NCBI GenBank assembly: GCA_004173455.1
Contig: SECL01000010.1
Location: forward strand, 1-64,000
Source of the DNA: Moraxellaceae bacterium
Lineage (GTDB): Bacteria; Pseudomonadota; Gammaproteobacteria; Pseudomonadales; Moraxellaceae
Reading direction: 5' to 3'
Length of the DNA: 64,000 nt
This document shows, in pieces, positions 41,743 through 50,573 of the stretch. The position numbers and the translations under genes are program-made. The first letter of the stretch is position 1, and every line of letters begins with the position of its first letter. The notes beneath the pieces were generated by a model. The model ran no database searches, had not been told where the DNA came from, and was given only the letters and a program-made list of their open reading frames with translations.

Positions 41743-43248
41743 ATGACTGTCCGTACCCGTATTGCACCCTCCCCAACTGGATTTCCTCATGTGGGCACTG
41801 CTTATATTGCCCTGTTTAACCTGTGTTTTGCCCGGCAACATGGCGGTGAATTTATTTTAAGGATTGAAGACACCGATCAGACCCGCTCTACGCCTGAATC
41901 TGAAAAAATGATTCTGGATTCACTGCGCTGGCTGGGCTTAAGCTGGAGCGAGGGGCCAGATATTGGCGGGCCACATGCGCCGTATCGCCAAAGCGAACGG
42001 ATGGGCATTTATAAACAATATGCGCTGGATCTGATTGAAAAAGGCCATGCATTTTATTGCTTTGCCAGCAGCGCAGAGCTGGATCAGATGCGTATTGAGC
42101 AACAGGCGCGCGGTGAAACCCCAAAATATGATGGCCGTGGCTTAAAGCTGTCCGAGCAGGAAATCCAGCAACGTCTGGCGGCAGGTGAGCCACATGTGAT
42201 CCGCATGAAAGTTCCCGAAAGTGGCATTTGCCAGATTGATGACATGCTGCGTGGCAGCATTGAAATTCCGTGGGAACAGGTCGACATGCAGATTTTGCTC
42301 AAAACCGACGGTATGCCGACTTATCATCTGGCCAACGTGGTGGATGACCACTTAATGCAAATTACCCATGTGATCCGCGGCGAAGAATGGATTCCATCCG
42401 CGCCCAAACACCAGTTGCTGTATCAGTATTTTGGCTGGGACATGCCAGTATTGTGTCATATGCCGCTACTGCGCAACCCGGACAAATCCAAGCTATCCAA
42501 GCGCAAAAACCCAACCAGCATTACCTATTATCGTGATATTGGCATTTTGCCGGAAGCCTTGCTGAACTATCTGGGACGTATGGGCTGGTCGATGCCGGAT
42601 GAACGCGAGCAATTTAGCCTAGATGACATGATTGCCAATTTTGACCTCAAGCGCGTGTCGCTGGGCGGACCCATTTTTGATGTGGAAAAACTCAATTGGC
42701 TAAATGGCCAGTGGATCAAAGGCTTAACGCCGGGGCAGTTGCTGGACAAAATTTTGGCATGGCGTGGCAACCGGGACAAGCTGGAACAAATTGCCGCTGC
42801 CATTCAACCCCGTATTAATACCCTGTCTGATGCGATTGACTGGGCTGGGTTTTTCTTTAACCGTGTCCCCAAAGTTGGGCCTGACGCTTTTGTCAGCAAG
42901 AAACTGACTGAAGAACAGGTGCGCCAAAGCTTGCAATTGGCGGTTTGGCGGCTGGAAGCGCTGATCACCTGGAATAAAGACAGTGTGAGTCAAACGCTGA
43001 TGACGCTGGCCGAGCAAATGGGTATCAAGCTGCGTGACTTTATGCCGGCATTTTTTGTGGCGATTGCCGGTTCAACCAGCAGTACACCCGTGATGGAATC
43101 CATGGTGATTCTGGGCGCTGACCTGACCTATGCAAGACTGCGTGCAGCACTGGACATACTGGGTGGGGTAAGTAAAAATGAAACCAAGGCATGGCAAAAG
43201 CTCAATGACAGCCTGCAAACGCCGAAAAATACAGCAGATGAGCAGTAA
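41743..43248 (+). CDS. gltX: Glutamyl-tRNA synthetase
   Basis: A 501-residue class I synthetase charging tRNA-Glu. The HIGH-type motif is in [14 protein letters not shown] (residues about 8-21) and the KMSKS-type motif is KLSKRK near residue 250. The C-terminal anticodon-binding helical domain is complete. I start at the ATG at 41743, since the preceding 30 codons of open frame do not belong to the family. TATAAT at 41703-41708 is a likely -10 with a poor -35, leaving a leader of about 28 bases. tRNA-Ala and its own substrate tRNA-Glu lie immediately downstream on the same strand. Confidence 0.97.
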   Translation: MTVRTRIAPSPTGFPHVGTAYIALFNLCFARQHGGEFILRIEDTDQTRSTPESEKMILDSLRWLGLSWSEGPDIGGPHAPYRQSERMGIYKQYALDLIEKGHAFYCFASSAELDQMRIEQQARGETPKYDGRGLKLSEQEIQQRLAAGEPHVIRMKVPESGICQIDDMLRGSIEIPWEQVDMQILLKTDGMPTYHLANVVDDHLMQITHVIRGEEWIPSAPKHQLLYQYFGWDMPVLCHMPLLRNPDKSKLSKRKNPTSITYYRDIGILPEALLNYLGRMGWSMPDEREQFSLDDMIANFDLKRVSLGGPIFDVEKLNWLNGQWIKGLTPGQLLDKILAWRGNRDKLEQIAAAIQPRINTLSDAIDWAGFFFNRVPKVGPDAFVSKKLTEEQVRQSLQLAVWRLEALITWNKDSVSQTLMTLAEQMGIKLRDFMPAFFVAIAGSTSSTPVMESMVILGADLTYARLRAALDILGGVSKNETKAWQKLNDSLQTPKNTADEQ

Positions 43249-43263
43249 TTATTTATTTTTTGA

Positions 43264-43292
43264 TTGACAGTGTGACGATCAACCCCTAACAT
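43264..43292 (+). promoter_or_regulatory. Promoter of the tRNA-Ala/tRNA-Glu unit
   Basis: Perfect TTGACA (43264-43269), a 17-base spacer and TAACAT (43287-43292), then a GC-rich discriminator TTGCGC just before tRNA-Ala. Such discriminators are usual at stringently controlled stable-RNA promoters. Confidence 0.65.
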
Positions 43293-43304
43293 TTGCGCAC
43301 TGTC

Positions 43305-43380
43305 GGGGCCATAGCTCAGTTGGTAGAGCGCTACAATGGCATTGTAGAGGTCAGCGGTTCGATCCCGCTTGGCTCCACCA
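43305..43380 (+). tRNA. tRNA-Ala(GGC)
   Basis: A 76-base cloverleaf. The acceptor GGGGCCA pairs with TGGCTCC (one G-U), the D-arm is GCTC-AGTTGGTAGA-GCGC, and the anticodon stem CTACA/TGTAG has loop ATGGCAT giving anticodon GGC. The T-arm has GTTCGATCC, and CCA is encoded. Confidence 0.97.
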
Positions 43381-43439
43381 TTTTTTAAATGGTATCGCAC
43401 AGTTACTGTTTTAATAGCATGCTATTAACCAGTATATAT

Positions 43440-43515
43440 GTCCCTATCGTCTAGAGGCCTAGGACATCGCCCTTTCACGGCGGTAACCGGGGTTCGAATC
43501 CCCGTAGGGACGCCA
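43440..43515 (+). tRNA. tRNA-Glu(TTC)
   Basis: A 76-base cloverleaf. The acceptor GTCCCTA pairs with TAGGGAC, the anticodon loop CTTTCAC gives anticodon TTC, the T-arm has GGTTCGAATCC, and CCA is encoded. It is 59 bases after tRNA-Ala, probably in the same transcript. Confidence 0.97.
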
Positions 43516-43552
43516 AATTCGATTCTGCTTTCCATCAGGAGAGCAAATCAGC

Positions 43553-43589
43553 AAAAGCCCAGTCATTGATGATTGGGCTTTTTGTTTTT
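43553..43589 (+). terminator. Intrinsic terminator of the tRNA unit
   Basis: A 9-bp stem AAAAGCCCA/TGGGCTTTT (43553-43561 with 43574-43582, 12-base loop) followed by TTTTTGTTTTT. It ends the gltX-tRNA direction. Confidence 0.85.
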
Positions 43590-43716
43590 GCATACTCTTT
43601 TTTAGCCAGCCTGTTTTTTAGCTAGTCCACTGGCTGGCATAGAAATTTTGGTCTTGTCGTAAAATTGCCATAACTTGATAGATCAAATTATGGCTGGTTT
43701 TAATCATAAAAAAGGC

Positions 43717-44268
43717 TTAATCCCGGTCATGATGCTTGCCGCCAATTTTGGGTACAATTTGTTCAATGTTGCCACGCAGGTTATCGCGTAAGGCACGTCC
43801 AATATTGCTCAGGCTGGTTTTTTCAGCAGGTAGGCCGATATCAAGTTCATTGCCAAAATTGGCTTCCAGTGCTGCTATGCGCTGCTTAAGCTCTAACGGC
43901 ATGGCGGCTTTTTCAAAGGTTTTGGCATCTACCATCACCACAATTGCCTCACCCGTAGCCACAATCTGTGCCTGATGGTTACTGTACAGCACATAGGCCA
44001 TACGAAAACCGGAGTTGCGAATTTCCACCACTTGCACCCCGACTTTTAGGCTATCAGGATAAAAAACCGGTCGTAAATAGCGGCAACTGCTGGCAGAAAT
44101 CACACTCACCAATCCATGGTTAAACGCCTCAATGTGGCTCAGGTACTCGATACGCGCGCTTTCCATATAGCGGTAATACATAACGTTATTGACATGACCA
44201 AAGGCATCCATGTCACCCCAGGCCACCGTTTGATGATAAACCACGGGACATTCTTTAATGGAACTCAT
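43717..44268 (-). CDS. Acyl-CoA thioesterase, 4HBT hotdog family
   Basis: A 183-residue single hotdog-fold protein. The catalytic-loop motif WGDMDAFGHVNNVMYYRYMESAR near residue 17 has its core in DAFGHVNNVMYYRYMESAR and carries the Asp of the 4-hydroxybenzoyl-CoA thioesterase type. It hydrolyses acyl-CoA thioesters; the acyl specificity cannot be told from sequence. The last 45 residues extend beyond the hotdog core and are polar. It lies between the tRNA terminator and hemY with a 35-base gap to hemY, so it may be cotranscribed with the heme genes. Confidence 0.85.
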   Translation of the reverse strand: MSSIKECPVVYHQTVAWGDMDAFGHVNNVMYYRYMESARIEYLSHIEAFNHGLVSVISASSCRYLRPVFYPDSLKVGVQVVEIRNSGFRMAYVLYSNHQAQIVATGEAIVVMVDAKTFEKAAMPLELKQRIAALEANFGNELDIGLPAEKTSLSNIGRALRDNLRGNIEQIVPKIGGKHHDRD

Positions 44269-44303
44269 ACGTATTTCCTAAACTCAGGATGCACAACATA
44301 AAA

Positions 44304-45578
44304 TTAGTGTGATGAATGGGAATGATACCCGACTGGACGCAGGTTTGAATTGGCCTGATTGTCCAGCGAGCCGTGCGCCTGATACAACAGCTCCAGATCG
44401 GCCAGTAAATCCGGCTGGCTAGCCAAAGCCTGACCTAAGCGCAAATAGCCAAAATCTGGATGCTGCTGCCAGTGTTGCAGGATTGCCTGCGCGGCTTCCG
44501 TTTGCTGGTCTGCCATCAGCTGATGCCACTGCGCCAGTGCAATGGAGGGCTGCCCCGGATAACGCTGTGCCAGTTCATTGAGACGCTGGGTAAAATGCTG
44601 ACACTCTACGGTGCCCTCTTGTAGCTGGTTTTGCAGCCAGATGGTGAGAACACGCGAATCAAACTCTAGCCGCAACAACTGGTCAGCCAATTGCTGACGC
44701 TGCTGGATCAGGTGTTGCTGTTGCGGCGCTGACAAGGCTTGGTCATTGATCTGGTTGAGCAGTAGCAGCCACTGGCGCGCACTGGCAATATCCAGCCAGA
44801 ACTCAGGCTGCGCTTGTTGTTGCTGATAATGATCAAGCAGTTGTTGGTATTGTTCAGGACTGGCCTGATTTAGTTGCTGTTGTAGCGCAACCAACCAGTC
44901 ATATTGCTGGATGGGCGTTAATGACAGTTTGCTATCGGATTGCACTAAAAGCCATGGCTGCGCGATGAGTAGTTTGGCCCATAAGCCCTGCACAGACACA
45001 TCCCACGCTGGATTTAATGAATGCACAAAGGCTGACACCGGTTGCTGGCTTAAGGCCATTAACGCCGCCTGTGCCTCGCTATAATGCTGTGCCGCAAGGT
45101 GCAGTTCAATCTGTTCCAGCACCAGCAAATCGGTTAATGCAGAACCCTGATCCAAAGCCTGCGCGGCCTGTTCCAGTTGGCCATTTTCACGCAGTAAGTG
45201 CGCCCGGATCAGTTGTTTCAAACTGGCCGACTGGTTAAAAATAGCGTCAAGGTCGGCCTGCTTGCTGGTTTTGGCATTGAGTAACCACAAACAGCCCAGT
45301 TGCTCAAAAGGCAACAATTGCTGGTAATGTTCAATCTTTTTGGGATGGCGCAAGTGCCAGTATTTGATCCAGCGATTGGCCGCTCGAATACCCGCCACCA
45401 AGCCCAAAATGATCACAAACACCAGCAACATCACTAGTGTGGCGCTGGTTTGTATTTGCCAGCCTAGCCAGACAATCAAGACATAGCCTGCACCTGAATA
45501 CCAGCCCAGCAGCATAATCAGGCCAATACCCAGCAGCACCAGCCACAAGGCGCGATGTTGTAATGGCTGGTAGCTCAT
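44304..45578 (-). CDS. hemY: HemY family protein (heme pathway membrane protein)
   Basis: A 424-residue membrane protein of the proteobacterial HemY family (not protoporphyrinogen oxidase). Two N-terminal helices lie at about 11-32 and 42-64. A large TPR-like helical domain rich in Gln, Leu and Ala follows (units such as AQAALMALSQQP). Its precise role in heme or tetrapyrrole metabolism is undefined, but it is a constant partner of hemCD and hemX. Its start overlaps the hemX stop by 4 bases, so the two are translationally coupled. Confidence 0.85.
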   Translation of the reverse strand: MSYQPLQHRALWLVLLGIGLIMLLGWYSGAGYVLIVWLGWQIQTSATLVMLLVFVIILGLVAGIRAANRWIKYWHLRHPKKIEHYQQLLPFEQLGCLWLLNAKTSKQADLDAIFNQSASLKQLIRAHLLRENGQLEQAAQALDQGSALTDLLVLEQIELHLAAQHYSEAQAALMALSQQPVSAFVHSLNPAWDVSVQGLWAKLLIAQPWLLVQSDSKLSLTPIQQYDWLVALQQQLNQASPEQYQQLLDHYQQQQAQPEFWLDIASARQWLLLLNQINDQALSAPQQQHLIQQRQQLADQLLRLEFDSRVLTIWLQNQLQEGTVECQHFTQRLNELAQRYPGQPSIALAQWHQLMADQQTEAAQAILQHWQQHPDFGYLRLGQALASQPDLLADLELLYQAHGSLDNQANSNLRPVGYHSHSSH

Positions 45579-46501
45579 GGTGCCCCCTTTTGCCCGCTCA
45601 GCAGGGTCAGCGAGGTAAGTTCAATCGTATCAGGCCATGGCTGGTTTTTGAGTTTTTCCAGCTTGTAGGCGATTTGCCGGCTGGATGCATCGGGCAATAA
45701 ATAAAGCTGGCTCAGGGCTTCATTCAAACTTGTGCTAAAACTCACCTGATCACTTTGCGCCAGGGCCAGACGCGCAATGGCTACATTAATGCTGGCCTGC
45801 TTGGCAATAAAATTACGTTCCAGCATGTGCTGCCCTGCATGGGGTGCCGCAGGCTCAATCAGGATAAGCTGTTTAAACCAATACCTTATGCCTGATCCGT
45901 TCTGGCTGGACGATGGTGTCAGTAAACCTGCTGGCGCCTGTACCGCCAATAGGTTGAGTTGTTGCTGGACTTGCAATAAGGACTGGTTTAAGGCAGCGCG
46001 TGTCTGTTGCTGGCGTGTGGCTTGCTGGGCAATATTGAGCTGGTCAATTTTCAGGGTTTGCAACAAGGTGTTATTAAACACATCACCCAGATCCTGCTGA
46101 TTTTCGATGAGGTTTTGCTGTAACTCTAACAATAGTTGCTGGGCTTTTTTAGGGTGACCCTGCCTTAAATGATCCTGTGCCATATCCAGTGCGTTCAATG
46201 TCCATTGGCGTTGTTGTAGCCGCAAGCTATTACGCTGTTGGTTAAACTGCATTTGCTGTGACGGACTGAGCCGGATGGGCTGCGCGGCATTGGCCGCATT
46301 GCTATTGCTGTTATTGACGGCCTGCTGACGCGCCACTGCCACCAGACGGTCATTTAAATCGGCAATCTGTTTTTGTGCTGCCTGCTGGCTTTGTAGCACC
46401 TGTTGCTGGCGCTGCTGGTCGTTTTTATAAAATATATAGCTTAGGCTGATCATCAGCACCAGCAGGATGAGTCCTGAGACGAGAAGTAATTTATTGTTCA
46501 T
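45575..46501 (-). CDS. hemX: HemX family protein
   Basis: A 308-residue protein of the HemX family (PF04375), often annotated as uroporphyrinogen-III C-methyltransferase although it lacks that enzyme's catalytic domain. One membrane helix lies at about residues 6-25; a long Gln-rich coiled coil (about 26-210) and a mixed C-terminal domain follow. It is paired with hemY (4-base overlap). Unlike the usual tight hemD-hemX junction, 163 bases separate it from hemD. The last 84 bases, including the hemX start codon, form a 14-bp tandem repeat that makes a chain of overlapping mini reading frames. The ATG itself is the sixth repeat unit. Confidence 0.85.
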   Translation of the reverse strand: MNNKLLLVSGLILLVLMISLSYIFYKNDQQRQQQVLQSQQAAQKQIADLNDRLVAVARQQAVNNSNSNAANAAQPIRLSPSQQMQFNQQRNSLRLQQRQWTLNALDMAQDHLRQGHPKKAQQLLLELQQNLIENQQDLGDVFNNTLLQTLKIDQLNIAQQATRQQQTRAALNQSLLQVQQQLNLLAVQAPAGLLTPSSSQNGSGIRYWFKQLILIEPAAPHAGQHMLERNFIAKQASINVAIARLALAQSDQVSFSTSLNEALSQLYLLPDASSRQIAYKLEKLKNQPWPDTIELTSLTLLSGQKGAP

Positions 46502-46571
46502 AATAGTTTTTTCATGGCGTTGTTTTCATCACATTCTTTTCATGATATGGCTTTCATGGCATGGCTTTCAT
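46488..46571 (-). repeat. Six-copy degenerate 14-bp tandem repeat ending on the hemX start codon
   Basis: Read on the minus strand from 46571, ATG recurs at exact 14-base steps (46571, 46557, 46543, 46529, 46515, 46501). The units are ATGAAAGCCATGCC, ATGAAAGCCATATC, ATGAAAAGAATGTG, ATGAAAACAACGCC, ATGAAAAAACTATT and ATGAACAATAAATT; the last is the hemX start. Divergence grows toward hemX. Confidence 0.9.
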
Positions 46572-46606
46572 CAGTGACACTCACAGATCTGGCCTATCTC
46601 AGGCAT
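46498..46606 (-). promoter_or_regulatory. Relay of overlapping mini-ORFs leading into hemX
   Basis: Six tiny reading frames run head to tail: MPEIGQICECH (46606-46571), MKAMP (46571-46554), MKAIS (46557-46540), MKRM (46543-46529), MKTTP (46529-46512) and MKKLL (46515-46498). Each TGA stop overlaps the next ATG, as ATGA or TGATG, and the last overlaps the hemX ATG. Because the repeat is 14 bases, each unit shifts frame and automatically closes the previous one. Ribosomes could reach hemX by repeated termination and reinitiation. The layout is seen directly; the function is inference. Confidence 0.6.
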
Positions 46607-46664
46607 CACAACGTTAATTAAAGCATAAAGAAGCTTTGGCATTGATACAATATTACATTTACGT

Positions 46665-47498
46665 CTACTGACACTTTTGTAGCTGCTCAAGCTGCATGAG
46701 CAGCGTGGCAGGTTCTAGGTTATCCAGCAGAATCACCCGAGGCGGCTTAGCCAAATCTGAGCGCATTGCTTGGCAGTGCTGGCTGATATATTGATGAATT
46801 TGCTGATAAACTCGCTGCCCCAGCACCAAAATATAACACGGCATTATCCACCCAAACTGCTGACCAAGCTCTAGCCAGTGTTGCCATGATACCCCGCTAC
46901 TGATCAACAGCACCTGCGGATGATCAACCATGTGCTGCTCTAATCGGTGCTGATCTAACAGATGTTGATAATGCAGGCTGCTGCTGGCGGGCAATTGACG
47001 GCGATACAGGTTCACACTCAGCACAGCTTGCTGACTGGCCAGTTGTTTGAGCATGAATTGGCGACCACCATAACCGCGCCAGAACATCACCGTGCCCAAG
47101 CCCGATACAGCAGATTGATCAGTTTGTGTAGGTGGTTGAAATACCTCAAGCGCCAGCATTCCCTCACTGGTTTCCAGCGTGGGAATCTGCACGGTTAAAC
47201 CGGTCTGTTGCAGGATTTTTGCAGTACCCTGACCCACCGCAACCCATTGGCAGTCTAATTGGCCGGGCAAAATACCCAGTTGTTGCAAGCCAGCAAGGCC
47301 TAATTGGGCAGCGGCAGGACTTACCACCACCACCACCGCAACTTGCCGAATGGTTGACAATGGCTGTTGAATCAGAGCAAAAGGTTCAGCCACCAATTCC
47401 AGCAGCGGCAATTGCGTTACTGAATAACCAGCCTGCTGCAAGGCCTGATTTAACCCATCGGCACGCTCGCTTGGCCGCGTATTGATCACGTCTAACAT
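46665..47498 (-). CDS. hemD: Uroporphyrinogen-III synthase
   Basis: A 277-residue HemD that closes and inverts ring D of hydroxymethylbilane to give uroporphyrinogen III. It shows the weakly conserved family pattern: the start VINTRPSERADGLNQALQQAGYSV, the mid VVVVSPAAAQLGL, and WVAVGQGTAKILQQTGL. Sequence conservation of HemD is always low, and the call leans on position 18 bases after hemC. Length is slightly above the usual 250. Confidence 0.88.
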   Translation of the reverse strand: MLDVINTRPSERADGLNQALQQAGYSVTQLPLLELVAEPFALIQQPLSTIRQVAVVVVVSPAAAQLGLAGLQQLGILPGQLDCQWVAVGQGTAKILQQTGLTVQIPTLETSEGMLALEVFQPPTQTDQSAVSGLGTVMFWRGYGGRQFMLKQLASQQAVLSVNLYRRQLPASSSLHYQHLLDQHRLEQHMVDHPQVLLISSGVSWQHWLELGQQFGWIMPCYILVLGQRVYQQIHQYISQHCQAMRSDLAKPPRVILLDNLEPATLLMQLEQLQKCQ

Positions 47499-47516
47499 AA
47501 AATTGGCAATAGGAAC

Positions 47517-48437
47517 TTACTGGTATAAGGCAGCCAGCAATTCACCAGCTCCCTGATCCAGTAAGCGTTGCGCCAGTTGTTGCCCTAATTGTTCGGCCTG
47601 TTCGGGTGACCCGCTAACCTCAGCTTTTAGCAATTGCTGGCCATCGGGACTGCCTACCCGCCCCTGCATGCTTAACTGATCATTTTCCAGTACCGCAAAA
47701 CCGGCAATCGGCACCTGACAGCCGCCTTGCAAGGTTCGGTTAAAGGCACGTTCAGCTTTAATACAAATACTGGTGACAGCATCAGACAAGGGTGCAATCA
47801 GTGCTAATACCGCCTGATCATTGCTGCGACACTCCAAGCCCAGTGCGCCCTGTCCCACTGCGGGCAGGCTGAGCTCAGGCGGCAAAATTCCTTTAATGCG
47901 CGACTCAAGCTGCAAACGTTTTAGACCGGCAGCAGCCAGAATAATCGCGTCATATTCACCAGCATCCAGTTTCGACAGTCGGGTGCCGACATTACCGCGC
48001 AAGTCAACAATATTTAAATCGGGACGATAGGCCTGAATCTGGCTTTTACGGCGCAGGCTGGAGGTGCCCAGACGTGCGCCCTGCGGTAAATCATGCAGTG
48101 ATGAATACTGATTGGACACAAACGCATCAAATGGATTTTCACGCTCGCAAATCACTGCCAGCGTCAAATTGTCCGGCAAATCCATCGGCACGTCCTTCAT
48201 GGAATGCACGGCCAGATCAGCACGGCCATCCAGCAGGGCATTTTCCAGTTCCTTGACAAACAAGCCCTTGCCGCCAATCTTGGCCAGTGGCGTGTCCAGA
48301 ATCTTGTCGCCTTGCGTAACAAACTTGACCAGCTCAACTGCCAGTCCGGGATGAAGTGCCTGCAAGCGAGCCTTAATGTGTTCAGCCTGCCACAGTGCCA
48401 GCGGACTTTGTCGTGTCGCAATTTTTAAGGTATTCAT
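47517..48437 (-). CDS. hemC: Porphobilinogen deaminase (hydroxymethylbilane synthase)
   Basis: A 306-residue enzyme joining four porphobilinogens into hydroxymethylbilane. It starts [46 protein letters not shown] and the cofactor-binding Cys in [13 protein letters not shown] are present. TATAAT on the minus strand (complement of 48475-48480) is a good -10 about 38 bases upstream of the gene, though its -35 is weak. It heads hemC-hemD-hemX-hemY and lies downstream of algR beyond a terminator, as in Pseudomonas. Confidence 0.97.
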   Translation of the reverse strand: MNTLKIATRQSPLALWQAEHIKARLQALHPGLAVELVKFVTQGDKILDTPLAKIGGKGLFVKELENALLDGRADLAVHSMKDVPMDLPDNLTLAVICERENPFDAFVSNQYSSLHDLPQGARLGTSSLRRKSQIQAYRPDLNIVDLRGNVGTRLSKLDAGEYDAIILAAAGLKRLQLESRIKGILPPELSLPAVGQGALGLECRSNDQAVLALIAPLSDAVTSICIKAERAFNRTLQGGCQVPIAGFAVLENDQLSMQGRVGSPDGQQLLKAEVSGSPEQAEQLGQQLAQRLLDQGAGELLAALYQ

Positions 48438-48569
48438 CAGCTTGCTATCCTGTGATTATGCCCGTCGATCACGCATTATAACGGCTTAGCGTGCCAAATG
48501 GGTGCAATCTGCTTCAAGTGATCCCTTGACACGTCAACCCTGCCTTAATTTAGGCTAAAACACTGGCAT

Positions 48570-48605
48570 AAAAAAACCAGACCCGAAGCAGGCTACAGGT
48601 CTGGT
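48570..48605 (-). terminator. Intrinsic terminator after algR
   Basis: CCAGACC/GGTCTGG stem (48577-48583 with 48598-48604) followed on the minus strand by seven T residues (48570-48576). It lies about 40 bases beyond the algR stop and separates the two-component genes from the hem operon. Confidence 0.85.
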
Positions 48606-48643
48606 ACTCGCAAAAACGGTGCTGGCAGTATGTTGAGAACCCA

Positions 48644-49390
48644 CTAAATATGATGAATTTTTTCCCGCAGTTGTGGCAAATGACGACGGCTGACTGCCAG
48701 ACGCTCATTAATACCCCGACAACGCACCTGATACTGGCCAGTTCCGACAAACTCCAGCCCTTCCAGATAAGGAATCGCCAGCAGGGCATTGCGATGAATA
48801 CGGATAAACAGGTCAGGAAACTCGTTTTCAAGATCCTTTAGGGTTTCATCAATCAGTACTTGACCCCCCGAGTGGCGCACGGTGACATATTTTTGGTCGG
48901 CCAGAAAATAATAAATATTTTCAATGGGAATCAACTCGACGCCCCGATGGGTACGGGCAGCAATGTGCTTGCGGGCAGGACGCTCTGATGCATCATGGGT
49001 TTCGCTATGTTGCTGTAATGAATTGAGCTGGGCACTGTTGAGCTTGCTGGCACGCTTGAGGGCATTTTCCAGTTGTTGCTGACTAATGGGTTTGAGCAAA
49101 TAGCCAATGGCCTGAGTATTAAATGCATCAATGGCATGCTGGTCAAAAGCCGTCACAAAAATCACCGCAGGCGGTACTTCAAGGTCAAGCAAGGCTTGCG
49201 CACACTGGATGCCGTTCATTTCCGGCATGCGAATATCCATGAGAATCACATCAGGCTGATGTAGCCGTACCTGTTCCAGCGCCTGAAATCCATTGGCAGC
49301 TTGAGCCACCACCTCGTGACCCGCAGCTTTAACCATGCGCGACAGGCGTTCCCGGGCTAATGGTTCGTCGTCACAAACCAAAATATTCAT
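48644..49390 (-). CDS. algR: LytTR-type response regulator AlgR
   Basis: A 248-residue regulator. The receiver domain (1-118) has Asp7/Asp8, phosphoacceptor Asp52 in LMDIRMP, Thr80 and Lys100. A linker leads to a LytTR DNA-binding domain (about 147-246), with GVELIPIENIYYFLADQKYVTVRH and the ending VSRRHLPQLREKIHHI. In Pseudomonas the orthologue controls alginate, twitching and virulence genes. It follows the sensor gene by about 50 bases, on the same strand. Orthology is supported by the shared argH-algZ-algR-hemC order. Confidence 0.9.
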   Translation of the reverse strand: MNILVCDDEPLARERLSRMVKAAGHEVVAQAANGFQALEQVRLHQPDVILMDIRMPEMNGIQCAQALLDLEVPPAVIFVTAFDQHAIDAFNTQAIGYLLKPISQQQLENALKRASKLNSAQLNSLQQHSETHDASERPARKHIAARTHRGVELIPIENIYYFLADQKYVTVRHSGGQVLIDETLKDLENEFPDLFIRIHRNALLAIPYLEGLEFVGTGQYQVRCRGINERLAVSRRHLPQLREKIHHI

Positions 49391-49439
49391 GCATTCCTCC
49401 TTGCAGCATTGATTATCCTTGAAATAACCAATGTTTTTT

Positions 49440-50495
49440 TTATTGTTCCACGTATGGATAATTCAAATATGTTGTAAATAATTCATGGGTTTGATGCGTT
49501 TGTAGGCGGGCCTGTTTGCCGTAATACGCTTGCAATCGCTCCTGAATATTGTCCAGCGCCATTCCATTACCGGTTCGTATGCCTGTTGTACCAGTTTGAC
49601 AGGGATTTGTCACCACGATTGTGACATCTTTGGCATTCACTTCAATTAAAACGCTAATTGTACTGCGGCTGCTGAAACTTTCTACGCCATGATAAATCGC
49701 ATTTTCCAGCAAGGGCTGTAAGGTGAGTGAGGGAATATTGATATCGTAAAGATCATCTTCATCCGGTAAACGCCACTCAACATGCAAACGCTCACCCAGC
49801 CGGATCGATTCAATGTCCAGATAGCTTTTGCACAGGATCACTTCATCCAGCAAGCTGATTTCACCGCTGGCACTCAGGCTGGCACGGAACAAGCGCGACA
49901 GGTTTTCGACCATGTGTTCGGCCTTGGGCGGGTCACTCTGGATCAGGCTCAGCACACTGTTCATGGTATTAAACAAAAAATGCGGGCGGATACGCGCTTG
50001 CAAAGCCTGTATGCGTGATAGTAATTCGGCACGGTGACGCTTGATCATTTGCTCGCGCACGTACAGGTAACGCATGATCACCATGCCCAGACAGCCGCCC
50101 AGAATCAGGTGATACAACACCCGCCAGTTCCAAGAATGGTGAATATCCAGTGCCCATGCCAGCCCCAGATTACACACGATCGTGGTCAGCGCAATAATAG
50201 CCTCCAGCAGCACAAAGCTCCAGATTAACGCCTCAAACCGCGGTCGGGTACGCAGCCAGTTGCGCAGCATGTCGACCAGCCACGCAAATGTCACCGTCAC
50301 CCAGTTGACAAAAAATACATATTGCGCCAGCGCGCTCCAGTTCAGGCCGGACAGGCTTTTGGCTTCAATCAGCGCCAGAATAACTGCCAGCAGATTGGTA
50401 CTGACCAGCAGCTCTAGCACCGCGCGGTTTTCGGCAAAATCCGGCAAAAAAAACGCATCCTTGTTTTGTATAGGGTTACGCATGGTGGTACTCAT
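49440..50495 (-). CDS. algZ: LytS-type sensor histidine kinase (AlgZ/FimS-like)
   Basis: A 351-residue membrane histidine kinase of the His_kinase family PF06580. Four hydrophobic helices (about residues 30-150) precede the kinase core, with the phosphoacceptor motif IRPHFLFNTMNSVLSLI and an N-box PLLENAIYHGVES, and an ATPase lid near GNGMALDNIQERL. There is no separate sensing domain beyond the membrane. I place the start at ATG 50495; an ATG four codons later is also possible, and a longer open frame to 50657 runs into the divergent argH gene. Partner of AlgR. Confidence 0.85.
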   Translation of the reverse strand: MSTTMRNPIQNKDAFFLPDFAENRAVLELLVSTNLLAVILALIEAKSLSGLNWSALAQYVFFVNWVTVTFAWLVDMLRNWLRTRPRFEALIWSFVLLEAIIALTTIVCNLGLAWALDIHHSWNWRVLYHLILGGCLGMVIMRYLYVREQMIKRHRAELLSRIQALQARIRPHFLFNTMNSVLSLIQSDPPKAEHMVENLSRLFRASLSASGEISLLDEVILCKSYLDIESIRLGERLHVEWRLPDEDDLYDINIPSLTLQPLLENAIYHGVESFSSRSTISVLIEVNAKDVTIVVTNPCQTGTTGIRTGNGMALDNIQERLQAYYGKQARLQTHQTHELFTTYLNYPYVEQ

Positions 50496-50573
50496 GTATG
50501 CCGAGGCTGATCTTTGCGCAGGATTTGCTATAATCGATTTTATTTTGCCTAGCTTTAGCTTGCTGATACCCAT

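Noticed and set aside
43605-43638. GCCAGCC/GGCTGGC inverted repeat as a second terminator
   Set aside because: No T run follows on either strand and the loop is 20 bases; the preceding hairpin at 43553 already fits.
46502-46606. The mini reading frames before hemX as separate protein genes
   Set aside because: Frames of 4-11 codons generated by a tandem repeat cannot be supported as protein genes; listed as a regulatory leader instead.
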